Origin: Methylotenera sp.
GTDB lineage: Bacteria; Pseudomonadota; Gammaproteobacteria; Burkholderiales; Methylophilaceae
DNA: 54,504 nucleotides
Direction of reading: 5' to 3'
Assembly: GCA_020622105.1 (NCBI GenBank)
Contig: JAHRYP010000018.1
Location: 1 to 54,504 of the forward strand
In this document: positions 43,492 through 53,274 of the stretch, in pieces
Position numbering within the stretch: position 1 is the first letter of the stretch
Layout of the letters: each line of letters starts with the position of its first letter
Translations under genes and position numbers: made by a program
Notes under the pieces: model-generated
The model's database searches: none
What the model saw: only the letters and a program-made list of their open reading frames with translations
What the model was told of the DNA's origin: nothing

Positions 43492-45609
43492 TTAGGACTC
43501 ATCAGTTAAAGCCCAATCAATCAAATTGGAGTCTTTCACAATTCTTTTCTGTGGTTTGTCGCCCATTTCAGCTGTCGTGATGTTTTGCGTGTCGGCAACT
43601 TCGTTGATATGCTGAGAAAAATCAATTTCGGGCGCTTCCAATGTCGGCTTGGTTTTCGGCAAGGCGCGATGCTGAGTGGGGCTGGAAACATTAGTATCCG
43701 CTATCGTTTCCACAGAGTTATCCTGAGTGAAGTAATCATCAAAGTTTAATGTCGGAAATGTTTCAGCCGATGTCAGGTTTTCTAGGGCTGCGTCATTAAT
43801 GCTTGCTGCTAAAGCATCAGCTGATGTTTCGTAAACTTTATTAATTGGCTGATCTGTAAAACTGGCAGTTGTTTGCGACATAGCTCTGTCGCTTTCTGCA
43901 TCATCAGGCTCTGCACTGACCTGGCCATTGTTAATCAATGGCTGCGTAGTCATAGCATCTATGTTATCTGGGCTAGCGTTAAGATTTTCAGCAATCTGTT
44001 TTAACATAAATAGCTGTTCAAATATCTCGGGTTCAAAGCCGTCTTCGGGTTGTGATTCACGGTTATAGATCAGATCATTTAATAGTGCTAATGCACCAGC
44101 AGAGCCCCATGCCATTTCCAGGTCTTTGGTTATGTACGGAAAGTCTTCTATCGTCGCAGTGCCAGCTTTTTTTGCTTCAGCAAAGCTTGGCATATGAATA
44201 CGATAGTAATTGTTGCAGTCCACAACGGCTTGCGTATAGTCAGCTTCAGAGCCATGCGTGGCAGTCAGTGATAGCAGTTTCAGCCAGACTTTGGGCGATT
44301 CCGAAGGATGGTCTGCCAGATAATCTTGCAGGAGGTGAATGGCCAGTCCGAAACGACCGTATTCGGTCAATACATCGGCGCTTTCCAGAATATCTTCTTT
44401 AACATTGCTATTAATGCTAGTGGCTAAGCCAGTGTTTGCAGGCTGTGAGCTAAAGCCTGATGATATGTCATAGCTAGTGTTTCCATAAAAAGCATCATTA
44501 AAATTAGAATTTTTTGTGTCGTTACTGTCTTTATTGACGCTGTTTATTGCTAGGGCAGTTAAATCATCAGTATTGTTTGCTAAGTCGCTATCATCTAGCC
44601 TAAAGTCTTCGATTCTCGCTAAACGTTTTTGAATCAGCTTGCGGCGCAGCCATATAGCGAATGCCAGAAATGCCAATAACGCAACTAAACCGGCAGCGAT
44701 TCGCAGCGTTCTTTTAGAATCTTCCAATTGCATTTTGGTACTTTCTGCATCACTTTTTAGTTGTTCATTTGTAGCATGCAGGCTGACGATTTGAGTTTTC
44801 AAAAGTGCTAAGCGATTGTCTATGGCTGTTATTTCGTCCATTACATCTGTGGTGCTCAATGGTATGGTATGCGCTTCACGCGATAAATCCATTTGAGTGT
44901 CGAGCCTTAAGGCTGGTTTTGGAAGCGCTAAGCTTTCTGTTAATCGGGAGTCGCCGCCTGAAATGCTTAGGTAGGCTCTCGATTTCACTGCTGCACCATC
45001 TCGATTCTCGGCAGTATTTGCCGTTTGAGGCTGTCCCGTGTATATCGCTGTTAACTTTTTATCTGTGCTAGTCGCGTTTTCGGCTTTTGGCGGGGTCTTT
45101 TTTTTGCTGGTATTTGCTTTTGCAGGCTGACGTGTAGATGATGTATTTGAATCAGTATCTGCTACTAGACTCGAAACTCTGTTTTGATTGTAGGTAGAGT
45201 CACGAGTCGCAGCCGTGTTAATTGCGCTAGCTTTAACGACGCTTTGTAACGGAGGGTCAAGTAAAACTACATAATCGCGATTGATATTGGGATCGCAATG
45301 ATGAGCAACACGTAGATTAAGTATAGGCTCGGTAATGGTACGCTGACTTTTAATGATGAGCTGATAGCCATCGGCCTGATGTTTAATCGCAAGCGAGGCA
45401 TTGGTGAAAGCGGGAGATGCGCTGCTATCTGATACAGAAAAGCACCGAATATCTGGCGATTTTTCAACATCAGTAATATTTATTTCGGCAATTAAAGGTT
45501 CTCCCAGGCTTGATGTAACTGCAATATCATTGATAGCAAGGGCCATGCTTAGATTGCAATAGGCGGGCAATAGAAATAAAGATAATCGTAAAATGTTTTT
45601 TATTTTCAA
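43492..45609 (-). CDS. fimV: FimV-like inner-membrane protein without an obvious LysM domain
   Basis: The 705-residue protein has a signal peptide (about 1-25), then the FimV N-terminal region (INDIAVTSSLGEPLIAEINI, about 26-120), a low-complexity part, a coiled coil near 255-300 and one membrane segment (GLVALLAFLAFAIWL). A long acidic cytoplasmic part contains a TPR-like unit (YGRFGLAIHLLQDYLADHP). FimV supports type IV pilus assembly and twitching at the pole in Pseudomonas. No LysM peptidoglycan-binding motif is visible where FimV usually has one. The C-terminus ends SNLIDWALTDES. Confidence 0.85.
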   Translation of the reverse strand: MKIKNILRLSLFLLPAYCNLSMALAINDIAVTSSLGEPLIAEINITDVEKSPDIRCFSVSDSSASPAFTNASLAIKHQADGYQLIIKSQRTITEPILNLRVAHHCDPNINRDYVVLLDPPLQSVVKASAINTAATRDSTYNQNRVSSLVADTDSNTSSTRQPAKANTSKKKTPPKAENATSTDKKLTAIYTGQPQTANTAENRDGAAVKSRAYLSISGGDSRLTESLALPKPALRLDTQMDLSREAHTIPLSTTDVMDEITAIDNRLALLKTQIVSLHATNEQLKSDAESTKMQLEDSKRTLRIAAGLVALLAFLAFAIWLRRKLIQKRLARIEDFRLDDSDLANNTDDLTALAINSVNKDSNDTKNSNFNDAFYGNTSYDISSGFSSQPANTGLATSINSNVKEDILESADVLTEYGRFGLAIHLLQDYLADHPSESPKVWLKLLSLTATHGSEADYTQAVVDCNNYYRIHMPSFAEAKKAGTATIEDFPYITKDLEMAWGSAGALALLNDLIYNRESQPEDGFEPEIFEQLFMLKQIAENLNASPDNIDAMTTQPLINNGQVSAEPDDAESDRAMSQTTASFTDQPINKVYETSADALAASINDAALENLTSAETFPTLNFDDYFTQDNSVETIADTNVSSPTQHRALPKTKPTLEAPEIDFSQHINEVADTQNITTAEMGDKPQKRIVKDSNLIDWALTDES

Positions 45610-45942
45610 TTGATAAGGTAATTTCTTGGTAAGATTTTTTAATGTTATTATTGTGGGGCAGTAGAAATAATGGCTTTTGGTTATACCGAGGTGGTAGAAA
45701 TATAAGCATGATTTATACCAGTCCTATTATACGGTGCAGAAACATCTGTTATAGTTGCGCAATACAATGATTTACATTGCATTACAATTTGGACCAAAGT
45801 TTCTTTGATCCACTATTTGTTCAATTAAGAGATGCTTTTTAGAAAAAAACTCATTATTAAACATAATTGTATTTGACAGCGTGTATTGTTTCGGAATAAA
45901 ATCCGCCTCTTAATTTTTTTAGCTCATAGTATTGGTAACACG
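45610..45942. other. Divergent 333-base region, fimV-like / rplM
   Basis: The region holds a strong plus-strand promoter for rplM at its right end (listed separately). For the fimV-like gene there is a perfect TATAAT on the minus strand (45726-45731) but no good -35. Between them is a hairpin with 10-bp arms, TGGACCAAAG (45790-45799) and CTTTGATCCA (45803-45812), one mismatch and a 3-base loop. No gene is visible. Confidence 0.6.
45873..45902 (+). promoter_or_regulatory. Sigma-70 promoter of rplM-rpsI
   Basis: A perfect -35 TTGACA (45873-45878) and a -10 TAAAAT (45897-45902, five of six) are 18 bases apart. Transcription would start near 45909, giving a leader of about 34 bases before the rplM ATG. 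This is the best promoter match in the window, as expected for ribosomal protein genes. Confidence 0.75.
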
Positions 45943-46371
45943 ATGAAAACCTTTTCAGCAAAATCACATGAAGTGAAGCGCGACTGGTTTGTGGTTGATG
46001 CCACAGACCTAGTGCTTGGCCGTTTGGCTAGCGCAGTTGCACACCGTTTACGCGGCAAACATAAAACCATTTATACGCCTCACGTTGATACTGGTGATTA
46101 TATTGTCGTGATTAATGCAGACAAATTAAAAGTAACTGGTAATAAAGCAGAAGGTAAGCTTTACCACAGCCACTCAGGCTATCCAGGTGGTATCAGCACA
46201 ACAACATTCTCTAAAATGCAAGACCGTTTCCCAGGTCGCGCTTTAGAAAAAGCAGTTAAAGGCATGTTGCCTAAAGGTCCTTTAGGTTATGCAATGATCA
46301 AAAAAATGAAGGTTTATGCTGGTAGTGAGCATGACCATGCGGCGCAACAACCGCAACCATTGACCATCTAA
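45943..46371 (+). CDS. rplM: Ribosomal protein L13
   Basis: The 142-residue L13 begins [20 protein letters not shown] and has [22 protein letters not shown], the L13 signature around [15 protein letters not shown], and a C-terminal tail. An in-frame start 19 codons upstream exists (45886) but lies before the predicted transcription start, so the ATG at 45943 is used. It is followed by rpsI after nine bases. Confidence 0.97.
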   Translation: MKTFSAKSHEVKRDWFVVDATDLVLGRLASAVAHRLRGKHKTIYTPHVDTGDYIVVINADKLKVTGNKAEGKLYHSHSGYPGGISTTTFSKMQDRFPGRALEKAVKGMLPKGPLGYAMIKKMKVYAGSEHDHAAQQPQPLTI

Positions 46372-46380
46372 GGATAAAAA

Positions 46381-46773
46381 ATGATCGGTAAATACAATTA
46401 TGGTACAGGTCGCCGCAAAAGTTCAGTGGCACGTGTATTCTTAAAATCAGGTAAAGGCAACATCATTGTTAATGACAAGCCAGTTGACGAGTACTTCTCA
46501 CGCGTAACTTCACGCATGATTCTGCGTCAACCACTTGAGTTAACAAACAACACAGCTAGTTTCGATATCATGGTTAACGTAATCGGTGGCGGCGAGTCTG
46601 GCCAAGCTGGTGCGGTTCGTCACGGTATTACACGTGCTTTGATCGACTACGATGCAGCTTTGAAGAGCGCATTGTCACACGCAGGCTTCGTAACACGTGA
46701 TGCACGTGAAGTTGAGCGTAAAAAAGTTGGTTTACGTAAAGCACGTCGTCGTAAACAATTCTCTAAACGCTAA
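46381..46773 (+). CDS. rpsI: Ribosomal protein S9
   Basis: The 130-residue S9 has [20 protein letters not shown] at the start, [19 protein letters not shown] and the basic C-terminal [18 protein letters not shown], whose last residues reach the tRNA in the ribosomal P site. It forms the standard rplM-rpsI operon and is followed 31 bases later by a clear terminator. Confidence 0.98.
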   Translation: MIGKYNYGTGRRKSSVARVFLKSGKGNIIVNDKPVDEYFSRVTSRMILRQPLELTNNTASFDIMVNVIGGGESGQAGAVRHGITRALIDYDAALKSALSHAGFVTRDAREVERKKVGLRKARRRKQFSKR

Positions 46774-46804
46774 TACGTTAAACGCTATTTGGCGGTTGGA
46801 ATTG

Positions 46805-46834
46805 AAAAAGGTCGCTCAGGCGGCCTTTTTTATT
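46805..46834 (+). terminator. Intrinsic terminator after rpsI
   Basis: AAAAAGGTCGC (46805-46815) pairs with GCGGCCTTTTT (46820-46830), with one G-T wobble and a TCAG loop, followed by TTATTTTA. This is a typical rho-independent terminator ending the rplM-rpsI transcript ahead of argC. Confidence 0.85.
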
Positions 46835-46895
46835 TTATTGGATGAAAAAGATAGTAGGCTTATAATCTTTGCAATGACATTGAAGCATAAACAAT

Positions 46896-47948
46896 ATGGC
46901 AAGTAATAAAATTAAAGTAGGTATTGTCGGTGGTACCGGATACACTGGTGTTGAACTGCTGCGTCTTTTGGCAATACATCCTGACGTAGAATTAACCGCC
47001 ATCACCTCGCGTGGCGAAGCCGGCATGCCGGTGGCAGATATGTTCCCTAGCCTGCGTGGCTATGTTGACTTGGCTTTTTCTGATCCAGCAACTGCAAATC
47101 TTAATGCTTGCGATGTTGTATTTTTTGCTACGCCACATGGTGTTGCCATGAGTCAGGCGCAAGCCTTGCTGGCTGCTAATGTTAAGGTGATTGATCTGGC
47201 TGCGGACTTTCGCTTGCAGGACACAGCGGTATTTGAAAAGTGGTACAAAATGCCACACAGCTGCCCGGATATTTTAACCAACGCAGTGTATGGCATTCCC
47301 GAGCTTAACCGAGAGCAGATTAAATCAGCACAGGTGATCGGTAATCCTGGCTGTTATCCGACAACAGTGTTGCTGGGTTTAGCGCCGCTGCTGGAGCAGG
47401 GCATGATAGACTTTTCTGCACCGATCATCGCAGATTCTAAATCCGGCGTTTCAGGTGCGGGTAGAAAGGCCGAAGTGGCGACATTGTTTGCTGAGTCCAG
47501 CGACAGTATGAAAGCTTACGGCGTTGCAGGTCACCGCCATCACCCGGAAATACATGCACAGCTTACGCAATTGGCAAAAACTGACTTACAATTCATTTTT
47601 GTGCCACATCTGATCCCGATGATTCGTGGCATGCTATCTACGATTTACGTTAAACTTGCAGCGCAAGCGAAAACGATTGATTTGCAGGCCTTGTATGAAC
47701 AGCGTTACCAGCATGAGCGTTTTGTAGATGTGATGCCTGTCGGTAGCCTGCCTGAAACGCGTTCTGTACGCGGCTCTAATCAGATTCGAATTGCATTGCA
47801 TAACCAGGCTGATACAGGTTATTTAACCTTGGTCGTAGTGCAGGATAATCTGGTGAAAGGTGCTGCCGGTCAGGCTATCCAGAATATGAATATTATGTTT
47901 GGTCTGCCTGAGGCGGCTGGTTTGCAAGTAGTACCGCTATTGCCTTAA
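46896..47948 (+). CDS. argC: N-acetyl-gamma-glutamyl-phosphate reductase
   Basis: ArgC reduces N-acetylglutamyl phosphate to the semialdehyde in arginine synthesis. The 350-residue protein has the NADP-binding [28 protein letters not shown], the active-site cysteine in [16 protein letters not shown] near residue 154, and AGHRHHPEI. The following two genes start close behind, so it may head a mixed operon. Confidence 0.97.
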   Translation: MASNKIKVGIVGGTGYTGVELLRLLAIHPDVELTAITSRGEAGMPVADMFPSLRGYVDLAFSDPATANLNACDVVFFATPHGVAMSQAQALLAANVKVIDLAADFRLQDTAVFEKWYKMPHSCPDILTNAVYGIPELNREQIKSAQVIGNPGCYPTTVLLGLAPLLEQGMIDFSAPIIADSKSGVSGAGRKAEVATLFAESSDSMKAYGVAGHRHHPEIHAQLTQLAKTDLQFIFVPHLIPMIRGMLSTIYVKLAAQAKTIDLQALYEQRYQHERFVDVMPVGSLPETRSVRGSNQIRIALHNQADTGYLTLVVVQDNLVKGAAGQAIQNMNIMFGLPEAAGLQVVPLLP

Positions 47949-47957
47949 GTGCTTTAA

Positions 47958-48326
47958 ATGAAGCCCGTTAGAAGACGTATTAAACGGCATTTTGGCTTAA
48001 CGGCAAAGCAGGTGGCTGTGCGCTCAAAACGTCCATGGTATTTTCAGTCGGGTATTACTGTTTTGTATGTGGTGTTAGGATACGCAATTGGATATTGGCA
48101 ATTTGCAGGTGCTGAAGATACGCATCAAAAATTAATACAGTCAGCACTTGAAAATCAATCCTTGCATACCAAGATTATACAGGTCGAGCGTCAGCTGCAA
48201 ATTGAGCAGGCAGCCCAAACCAATCTTGCGCAAGAGTTAAATAAAGTACAGGATGAAAATATACAAATCAAGCAAGATCTGGTTTTTTATAAAAATATGA
48301 CCAATGGTAAAAGGCTGCCAAAGTAG
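47958..48326 (+). CDS. Membrane-anchored coiled-coil protein (DUF6776-like)
   Basis: The 122-residue protein has a basic N-terminus, one membrane segment (about residues 33-52, GITVLYVVLGYAIGYWQFAG) and a coiled coil from about 60 to 110 rich in Gln, Leu and Glu. It resembles the DUF6776 proteins that lie just before bactofilin genes in betaproteobacteria. No function is known. A membrane coiled coil next to a bactofilin suggests an anchor or partner for the bactofilin filament. Confidence 0.75.
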   Translation: MKPVRRRIKRHFGLTAKQVAVRSKRPWYFQSGITVLYVVLGYAIGYWQFAGAEDTHQKLIQSALENQSLHTKIIQVERQLQIEQAAQTNLAQELNKVQDENIQIKQDLVFYKNMTNGKRLPK

Positions 48327-48340
48327 TTGCTTAATTAAAT

Positions 48341-48361
48341 TTACCGGTAGTAAACCGGTAA
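48341..48361 (+). other. Intercistronic 8-bp perfect hairpin before the bactofilin gene
   Basis: TTACCGGT (48341-48348) and ACCGGTAA (48354-48361) are perfect inverted repeats with a 5-base loop (AGTAA). They are 14 bases after the coiled-coil gene's stop and just before the GAAAGGAA ribosome binding site of the bactofilin gene. There is no T-tract, so it looks like an intercistronic mRNA hairpin or an operator. Confidence 0.5.
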
Positions 48362-48377
48362 GCTGAAAGGAACCAGT

Positions 48378-48755
48378 GTGTTTTTTAAGAAAAGTAATCG
48401 GGTACAGAATACGATCGACACTTTAATTGGTGCAGATACACGAATTGAAGGTAATGTGCATTTTGCAGGTGGATTGCGTATTGATGGGGCAGTGTCAGGT
48501 GCAATTACTGAACCAAATGATAGCCCAAGCACACTAATACTTAGTGAGCATGGCAAAGTTGAAGGTGCAATAACTGCTTCAAAAGTTGTAATTAATGGTA
48601 CTGTGATAGGTCCAGTTAAGGCAACTCAGTTTATAGAGCTGCAAACCAAGGCTCGTATTATCGGCGATGTACATTACAACTCGCTGGAGATGCACACCGG
48701 TGCGGTAATCGAAGGCAAGCTAGTGTATTTGGGCGAGCAAACAGAAAAAGTATGA
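48378..48755 (+). CDS. Bactofilin-family cytoskeletal protein
   Basis: The 125-residue protein has the bactofilin core: NTIDTLIGADTRIEGNVHFAG, then repeated beta-helix turns with G-V-I patterns (GLRIDGAVSGAI, GKVEGAITASKVVINGTVIG, ARIIGDVHYNSLEMHTGAVIEG). Bactofilins polymerise without nucleotides and organise cell-shape, pilus or wall-enzyme positions. The start is GTG at 48378 with a GAAAGGAAC ribosome binding site. It precedes erpA, a common betaproteobacterial order. Confidence 0.92.
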   Translation: MFFKKSNRVQNTIDTLIGADTRIEGNVHFAGGLRIDGAVSGAITEPNDSPSTLILSEHGKVEGAITASKVVINGTVIGPVKATQFIELQTKARIIGDVHYNSLEMHTGAVIEGKLVYLGEQTEKV

Positions 48756-48828
48756 CATGTATAAGGCCTCGAATATTTTCAGGCGAACGTGTGATATCAG
48801 AATTGTTTTTAAAATATAGGAGTACGAT

Positions 48829-49194
48829 ATGAGTACAGTTGCAGAAGTTCAGGAATTAGATATTCCTTCACCTTTAGTTTTTACCGATAATGCGGCCAAA
48901 AAAGTTAAAGAACTGATTGAAGAAGAGGGCTCACCAGACCTTAAGCTGCGTGTGTTTGTCAGTGGCGGCGGCTGCTCTGGCTTCCAGTACGGCTTCACTT
49001 TTGAAGAAGAAGTGAATGAAGACGACACCCAAGTGCAAAAAGACTCAGTGACTTTACTCATTGACCCAATGAGCCTGCAATATCTGATGGGTGCTGAAAT
49101 CGATTACCAAGACAGCTTGCAAGGTTCGCAGTTTGTTATTCGCAATCCTAATGCGCAAACTACCTGCGGTTGCGGTTCGTCTTTCTCTGCATAA
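48829..49194 (+). CDS. erpA: Iron-sulfur cluster insertion protein ErpA
   Basis: The 121-residue A-type carrier delivers Fe-S clusters to target proteins. The three conserved cysteines are present in [12 protein letters not shown] and TTCGCGSSF. The residues [18 protein letters not shown] close the protein as in ErpA rather than IscA. A TAGGAG ribosome binding site precedes the ATG. A strong terminator follows the gene. Confidence 0.95.
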   Translation: MSTVAEVQELDIPSPLVFTDNAAKKVKELIEEEGSPDLKLRVFVSGGGCSGFQYGFTFEEEVNEDDTQVQKDSVTLLIDPMSLQYLMGAEIDYQDSLQGSQFVIRNPNAQTTCGCGSSFSA

Positions 49195-49206
49195 AGTTTT
49201 TTATCC

Positions 49207-49241
49207 AGTAAAAGAGCCAAGCATAGCTTGGCTCTTTTACT
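49207..49241. terminator. Bidirectional terminator between erpA and gltA
   Basis: AGTAAAAGAGCCAAGC (49207-49222) and GCTTGGCTCTTTTACT (49226-49241) form a perfect 16-bp stem around a 3-base loop. Either strand ends in a T-rich run after the G-C core, so it can stop transcription from erpA and from gltA, whose stop is 67 bases away. Confidence 0.88.
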
Positions 49242-49308
49242 TTCTAGGGACCTTATTGCTATTTACCCATCAAATCATGGCTGGTCTGATACGGATGAAT
49301 AAAGAAAG

Positions 49309-50607
49309 TTAGCGTTTGCTCATCGGCGTAAAATCGCGACGTGGACTGCCGGTGTAAAGCTGGCGCGGCCGTCCGATCTTGGCTTCTGGGTCGGAGTGCA
49401 TTTCAGACCACTGTGCAATCCAGCCCGCGGTTCTTGCCAGTGCAAAAATGGCAGTGAACATGCTGTTGGGAATGCCCATAGCGCGCATGACGATACCGCT
49501 ATAAAAATCTACATTCGGATAAAGTTTTCTTGATACGAAGTATTCGTCTTCAAGTGCGATTTTCTCAAGTTCCATTGCGAGCTTAAACATAGGGTCATCG
49601 TTAAGCCCCAGCTCATTGAGCACTTCATGGCATGTTTTACGCATGATGGCGGCACGTGGGTCCATGTTGCGATATACGCGGTGACCAAAGCCCATCAAGC
49701 GGAAGCTGTCTGTTTTATCTTTTGCGCGTTTGATAAACTCACCGATACGCGAAATGTCACCGATATCTTCCAGCATTTTCAGTGTAGCTTCATTCGCGCC
49801 GCCATGAGCTGGTCCCCACAGTGATGCGATACCTGCAGAAATACAGGCAAACGGGTTGGCGCCGCTGGAGCCTACCAGACGCACGGTAGAGGTTGAAGCG
49901 TTCTGCTCGTGGTCAGCATGGAGTATTAAAATACGGTCAAATGCTTTAGCCAGAATCGGGTTCGGTTCATATTTCTCGCATGGGGTTGCAAACATCATGT
50001 GCATAAAGTTTTCTGCATAATTGAGATGATTCTGCGGATACATGAATGGCTGGCCAAGATTGTATTTGTAGCTCCAAGCTGCAATGGTTGGCACTTTGGC
50101 CAGTAAACGATGTGCAGATAACTCACGATGTTTGGCATCGCGAATATCCATAGAGTCAAAATAGAATGCTGACAGTGAGCCTACCACGCCTACCATAACT
50201 GCCATCGGGTGCGCGTCGCGGCGAAAACCGCGAAAAATGTTATTAAGCTGATCATGCAGCATGCTGCTGCCGCTGATGGTATCGGTGAACTCTAGCCTTT
50301 GAGTGGCGTTGGGCAGTTCGCCATGCATCAGTAAGTAGGCAACTTCCAGATAATCACAGTGCTCCGCTAGCTCTTCGATAGGATAACCGCGGTAATAAAG
50401 CAGGCCATGTTCACCGTCAATAAAGGTGATGTTAGAGTTACACGCCGCAGTCGACATAAAGCCTGGGTCATAGGTAAAAACATCGTGCTTGCCTAAACTA
50501 CGGATATCAATAACGTCATTACCTAAGCTGCCGGAAAGTACAGGCAGTTCAATAGGTGTTGCGCCGTTATCAAAACTAATCGTTGCTTTGGTGGGTTTGT
50601 GATTCAT
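49309..50607 (-). CDS. gltA: Citrate synthase (type II)
   Basis: GltA condenses acetyl-CoA and oxaloacetate to citrate, entering the TCA cycle. The 432-residue length fits the hexameric type II enzyme of Gram-negative bacteria. Motifs include [32 protein letters not shown] with a catalytic histidine, [12 protein letters not shown] and [14 protein letters not shown] with another. In many obligate methylotrophs the TCA cycle is incomplete and citrate synthase is used mainly for biosynthesis; that is general knowledge, not read here. Confidence 0.97.
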   Translation of the reverse strand: MNHKPTKATISFDNGATPIELPVLSGSLGNDVIDIRSLGKHDVFTYDPGFMSTAACNSNITFIDGEHGLLYYRGYPIEELAEHCDYLEVAYLLMHGELPNATQRLEFTDTISGSSMLHDQLNNIFRGFRRDAHPMAVMVGVVGSLSAFYFDSMDIRDAKHRELSAHRLLAKVPTIAAWSYKYNLGQPFMYPQNHLNYAENFMHMMFATPCEKYEPNPILAKAFDRILILHADHEQNASTSTVRLVGSSGANPFACISAGIASLWGPAHGGANEATLKMLEDIGDISRIGEFIKRAKDKTDSFRLMGFGHRVYRNMDPRAAIMRKTCHEVLNELGLNDDPMFKLAMELEKIALEDEYFVSRKLYPNVDFYSGIVMRAMGIPNSMFTAIFALARTAGWIAQWSEMHSDPEAKIGRPRQLYTGSPRRDFTPMSKR

Positions 50608-50641
50608 AACATTTCTACTGTAATAATTTTTGGTTGTCTCA

Positions 50642-50670
50642 ATTATACTTTATAGATACGCTCTCATGAA
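50642..50670 (-). promoter_or_regulatory. Probable gltA promoter
   Basis: On the minus strand a perfect -10 TATAAT (50642-50647) has a weak -35 TTCATG (50665-50670, three of six) at 17 bases. Transcription would start about 28 bases before the gltA ATG. It sits in the 77 bases between anmK and gltA, so gltA can be transcribed independently of the genes upstream. Confidence 0.5.
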
Positions 50671-50684
50671 CGATGCGCGCCTAT

Positions 50685-51785
50685 TTATGCCTGATAGATT
50701 GCGCCAAGTATGCGCGGGCCCTGGGCTCCGGTTACTTCAGCGAGATTAGCCGTTTTCTGGTGCAAACATTGCTGAGCAAGCCAGGCAAAGGCAATCGCCT
50801 CGGCCCAGTCTGTACCGATGCCTAATTCATCAATATTGCTTAACTTGGTATCGCCTAGTAAAAACTTCAGCTGCTGAATTAAAAAACCGTTCTTTGCGCC
50901 ACCGCCACATATATAGACTTCATCCACACTGCCACAGTGCTCTTTAAGTGCAATGTGAATAGAGTGTGCTGTCAGTGCTACTAGAGTATGTGCCACATCA
51001 TTAGGCTGATAATTGTCATTGCTTAAGTGTTTGTTAAGCCACTTGTCGTTGAATAGATCACGACCCGTACTTTTAGGAGGTATGAGCGAGAAATAATCAT
51101 CTTCAAGCATACTCGCCAATAATGGCGTAATAGTAGAACCGGTACTGGCCCAGTCGCCATTGGCATCAAAGTCCAAATCAAGGTGCTGCTTAATCCACGC
51201 ATCGAGCAGCATATTCCCAGGGCCAGAATCAAAACCGAAGGTTTCGCCAGAATGTGCAATATAGGTGATATTGGCAATACCGCCTATATTGATAATGGCG
51301 CGGTTGATTTTGCTGTCAGCAAAAACAGCTTTATGGAAAGCCGGTACGAGGGGAGCGCCTTGGCCACCGGCCGCAATATCTCGACTTCTGAAATCTGAAA
51401 CCACAGTAATGCCGGTGAGTTCAGCTAATAGTGCGGCGTTACCTATTTGCAGGGTAAACCCAAGTTCGGGACGATGTCTTATGGTCTGGCCATGGCAGCC
51501 AATAGCCGTAATCGTTTCTGCTTTAATATTGGCTTCGTTCAGCAGTCCAATAACGGCATCCGCGTAAAGCCTGGCCAGTGTATTAGCCATGAGTGCTGTA
51601 GCTTCAAGTTCATTATCAGTAGGGTGCTGCAGCGCTAGAATTTCTGCACGCAGAACAGCTGGGTAACGCAGGAAGAATGTATGTAAAACCTGTAGCTGCT
51701 GCTGATCGTTGAACTCAACAAGCGCAGCATCTACACCATCCAGGCTGGTACCAGACATCAGTCCGATGAAAAGCTCGCCAGCCAT
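50685..51785 (-). CDS. anmK: Anhydro-N-acetylmuramic acid kinase
   Basis: AnmK phosphorylates and opens 1,6-anhydro-MurNAc during cell-wall recycling. The 366-residue protein shows FIGLMSGTSLDGVDAALVEF at the N-terminus, AIGCHGQTIRHRPE, INIGGIANITYI, GFDSGPGNMLLDAWI and VYICGGGAKNGFLI. It follows the M23 peptidase gene by 27 bases; a wall hydrolase and a wall-recycling kinase in one transcript make sense together. Confidence 0.96.
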   Translation of the reverse strand: MAGELFIGLMSGTSLDGVDAALVEFNDQQQLQVLHTFFLRYPAVLRAEILALQHPTDNELEATALMANTLARLYADAVIGLLNEANIKAETITAIGCHGQTIRHRPELGFTLQIGNAALLAELTGITVVSDFRSRDIAAGGQGAPLVPAFHKAVFADSKINRAIINIGGIANITYIAHSGETFGFDSGPGNMLLDAWIKQHLDLDFDANGDWASTGSTITPLLASMLEDDYFSLIPPKSTGRDLFNDKWLNKHLSNDNYQPNDVAHTLVALTAHSIHIALKEHCGSVDEVYICGGGAKNGFLIQQLKFLLGDTKLSNIDELGIGTDWAEAIAFAWLAQQCLHQKTANLAEVTGAQGPRILGAIYQA

Positions 51786-51812
51786 AGAGATGTTATCCGT
51801 TGATAAAGAGGG

Positions 51813-53168
51813 TTATTCTAGTGCTGCAATGTTACTTGAACTGAGCAGTCTGAGTTGCGCTGTCAGCTGGTTGCTGATTCTATCAAACTCCGGTTTGTTG
51901 CGAGCCTCTAGTGCATTGGATTTAGGCAAAGCTACCTTCATCGGATCGTAGTGCTTACCATTCAGCAAGAATTCATAATGCAAGTGCGGACCGGTTGCTG
52001 TGCCTGTCATGCCGACAAAACCGATAATTTCACCTTGCGATACTTTTGCACCGCGATGCAAGCCAGCAGCAAAGCGTGAAAGATGCCCGTAAACGGTACT
52101 TACACCATTATTGTGTTTGAGCACAATAACATTACCATAACCGCCTTTTCTGCCCACAAAATCAACCACGGCATCTCCAGATGCCTTAATGCGGGTACCG
52201 GTAGGTGCTGCCATGTCTACACCTTTGTGCGCACGCATTCTTTGCAGTACCGGGTGAAACCGCGCCACACTGAAGCCAGAACTCACGCGAGTAAATTCTA
52301 ATGGTGAACGTAAAAAGGATTTATGCAGGCTTTGACCCTCAGGTGTGTAATATTGCATCTGATTGTCTTGACCACGATAACCTATTGCACGGAAAGTTTT
52401 GCCATTATTGACAAACTCAACTGCCAGTACATCGCCGGTTTTAAGTAACTCACCTTGATGATAGCTGCCTTCATAAATGACGTTAAAGCGGTCGCCGCGA
52501 CGTAAATCGGTATGAAAGTCAATTTCACTTTCAAAAATATCAGCAACCTGAATAGCCACATGGTCAGGGATATTTGCAGCGTCAGTTGCACCAAACAGAG
52601 AACTGGTGATGTTTGCCGATTTCAAGATAGGACGCACTTCAAATTGATGAAGCTGCTTTTCAGCTTTGTATCCGCTGTTGGTTTTTTGAATAGTGATGTA
52701 TTGGTCAGCATTTAATTGATATTCAAAACTGACTAAGTTACCGTCGATATCTGTTTCTGCTTCGATTTGCTTGCCCGGAATCAGTGCTTTTGCAATTTCA
52801 CTGGCGGTTTGATCGCTGCGAATGAAATCATGCGCATCACGGTTGCGTATATTGAGGCGTGACAATATGCTTTGCAATGTATCGTCGCGACGCACGAAAT
52901 CTTTATACCAGAAATTCTGTGCTGTAACTTGCGTGGAATCTGCACCCACCACGGCAGGCAAAGATATCTCTTCCAGAATAGTTTCGGTAGGAATGCTGCC
53001 GGTCAGCGTTTGTGGTGCAATACCAAATGCCGCGTAAATGCCAAACAATGGCAAGCAAGAAATCGCCAAAATCCAGCGTAATTTAAGCTTACGTTCAGCT
53101 TTACGAGTGTTTTGCGCTAAAATAGGCGTTTGAGTTGAATTGTTTTGATTGAGCTCGTTAATATCCAC
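51813..53168 (-). CDS. M23 family murein metallopeptidase
   Basis: The roughly 450-residue protein has one N-terminal membrane segment (WILAISCLPLFGIYAAFGIAP), a central region with an opacity-associated/LysM-like part (LQSILSRLNIRNRDAHDFI) and a C-terminal M23 domain. Zinc ligands are in RAHKGVDMAAPTGTRI and GPHLHYEFLLNG; TVYGHLSRF is also typical. It resembles MepM/YebA endopeptidases that cut peptide cross-links during wall growth. I chose the GTG at 53168, which follows GAAGG at proper spacing, over a TTG 11 codons upstream. Confidence 0.92.
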   Translation of the reverse strand: MDINELNQNNSTQTPILAQNTRKAERKLKLRWILAISCLPLFGIYAAFGIAPQTLTGSIPTETILEEISLPAVVGADSTQVTAQNFWYKDFVRRDDTLQSILSRLNIRNRDAHDFIRSDQTASEIAKALIPGKQIEAETDIDGNLVSFEYQLNADQYITIQKTNSGYKAEKQLHQFEVRPILKSANITSSLFGATDAANIPDHVAIQVADIFESEIDFHTDLRRGDRFNVIYEGSYHQGELLKTGDVLAVEFVNNGKTFRAIGYRGQDNQMQYYTPEGQSLHKSFLRSPLEFTRVSSGFSVARFHPVLQRMRAHKGVDMAAPTGTRIKASGDAVVDFVGRKGGYGNVIVLKHNNGVSTVYGHLSRFAAGLHRGAKVSQGEIIGFVGMTGTATGPHLHYEFLLNGKHYDPMKVALPKSNALEARNKPEFDRISNQLTAQLRLLSSSNIAALE

Positions 53169-53274
53169 GGGCTTACCTTCGAAATTTTGATACGGCCACA
53201 AATACTAACAGAAAACTTAATTAAAACAAGTAAATGAGCTGTAAAAAATATACATAGTTTAAAGGTGCGACGAC

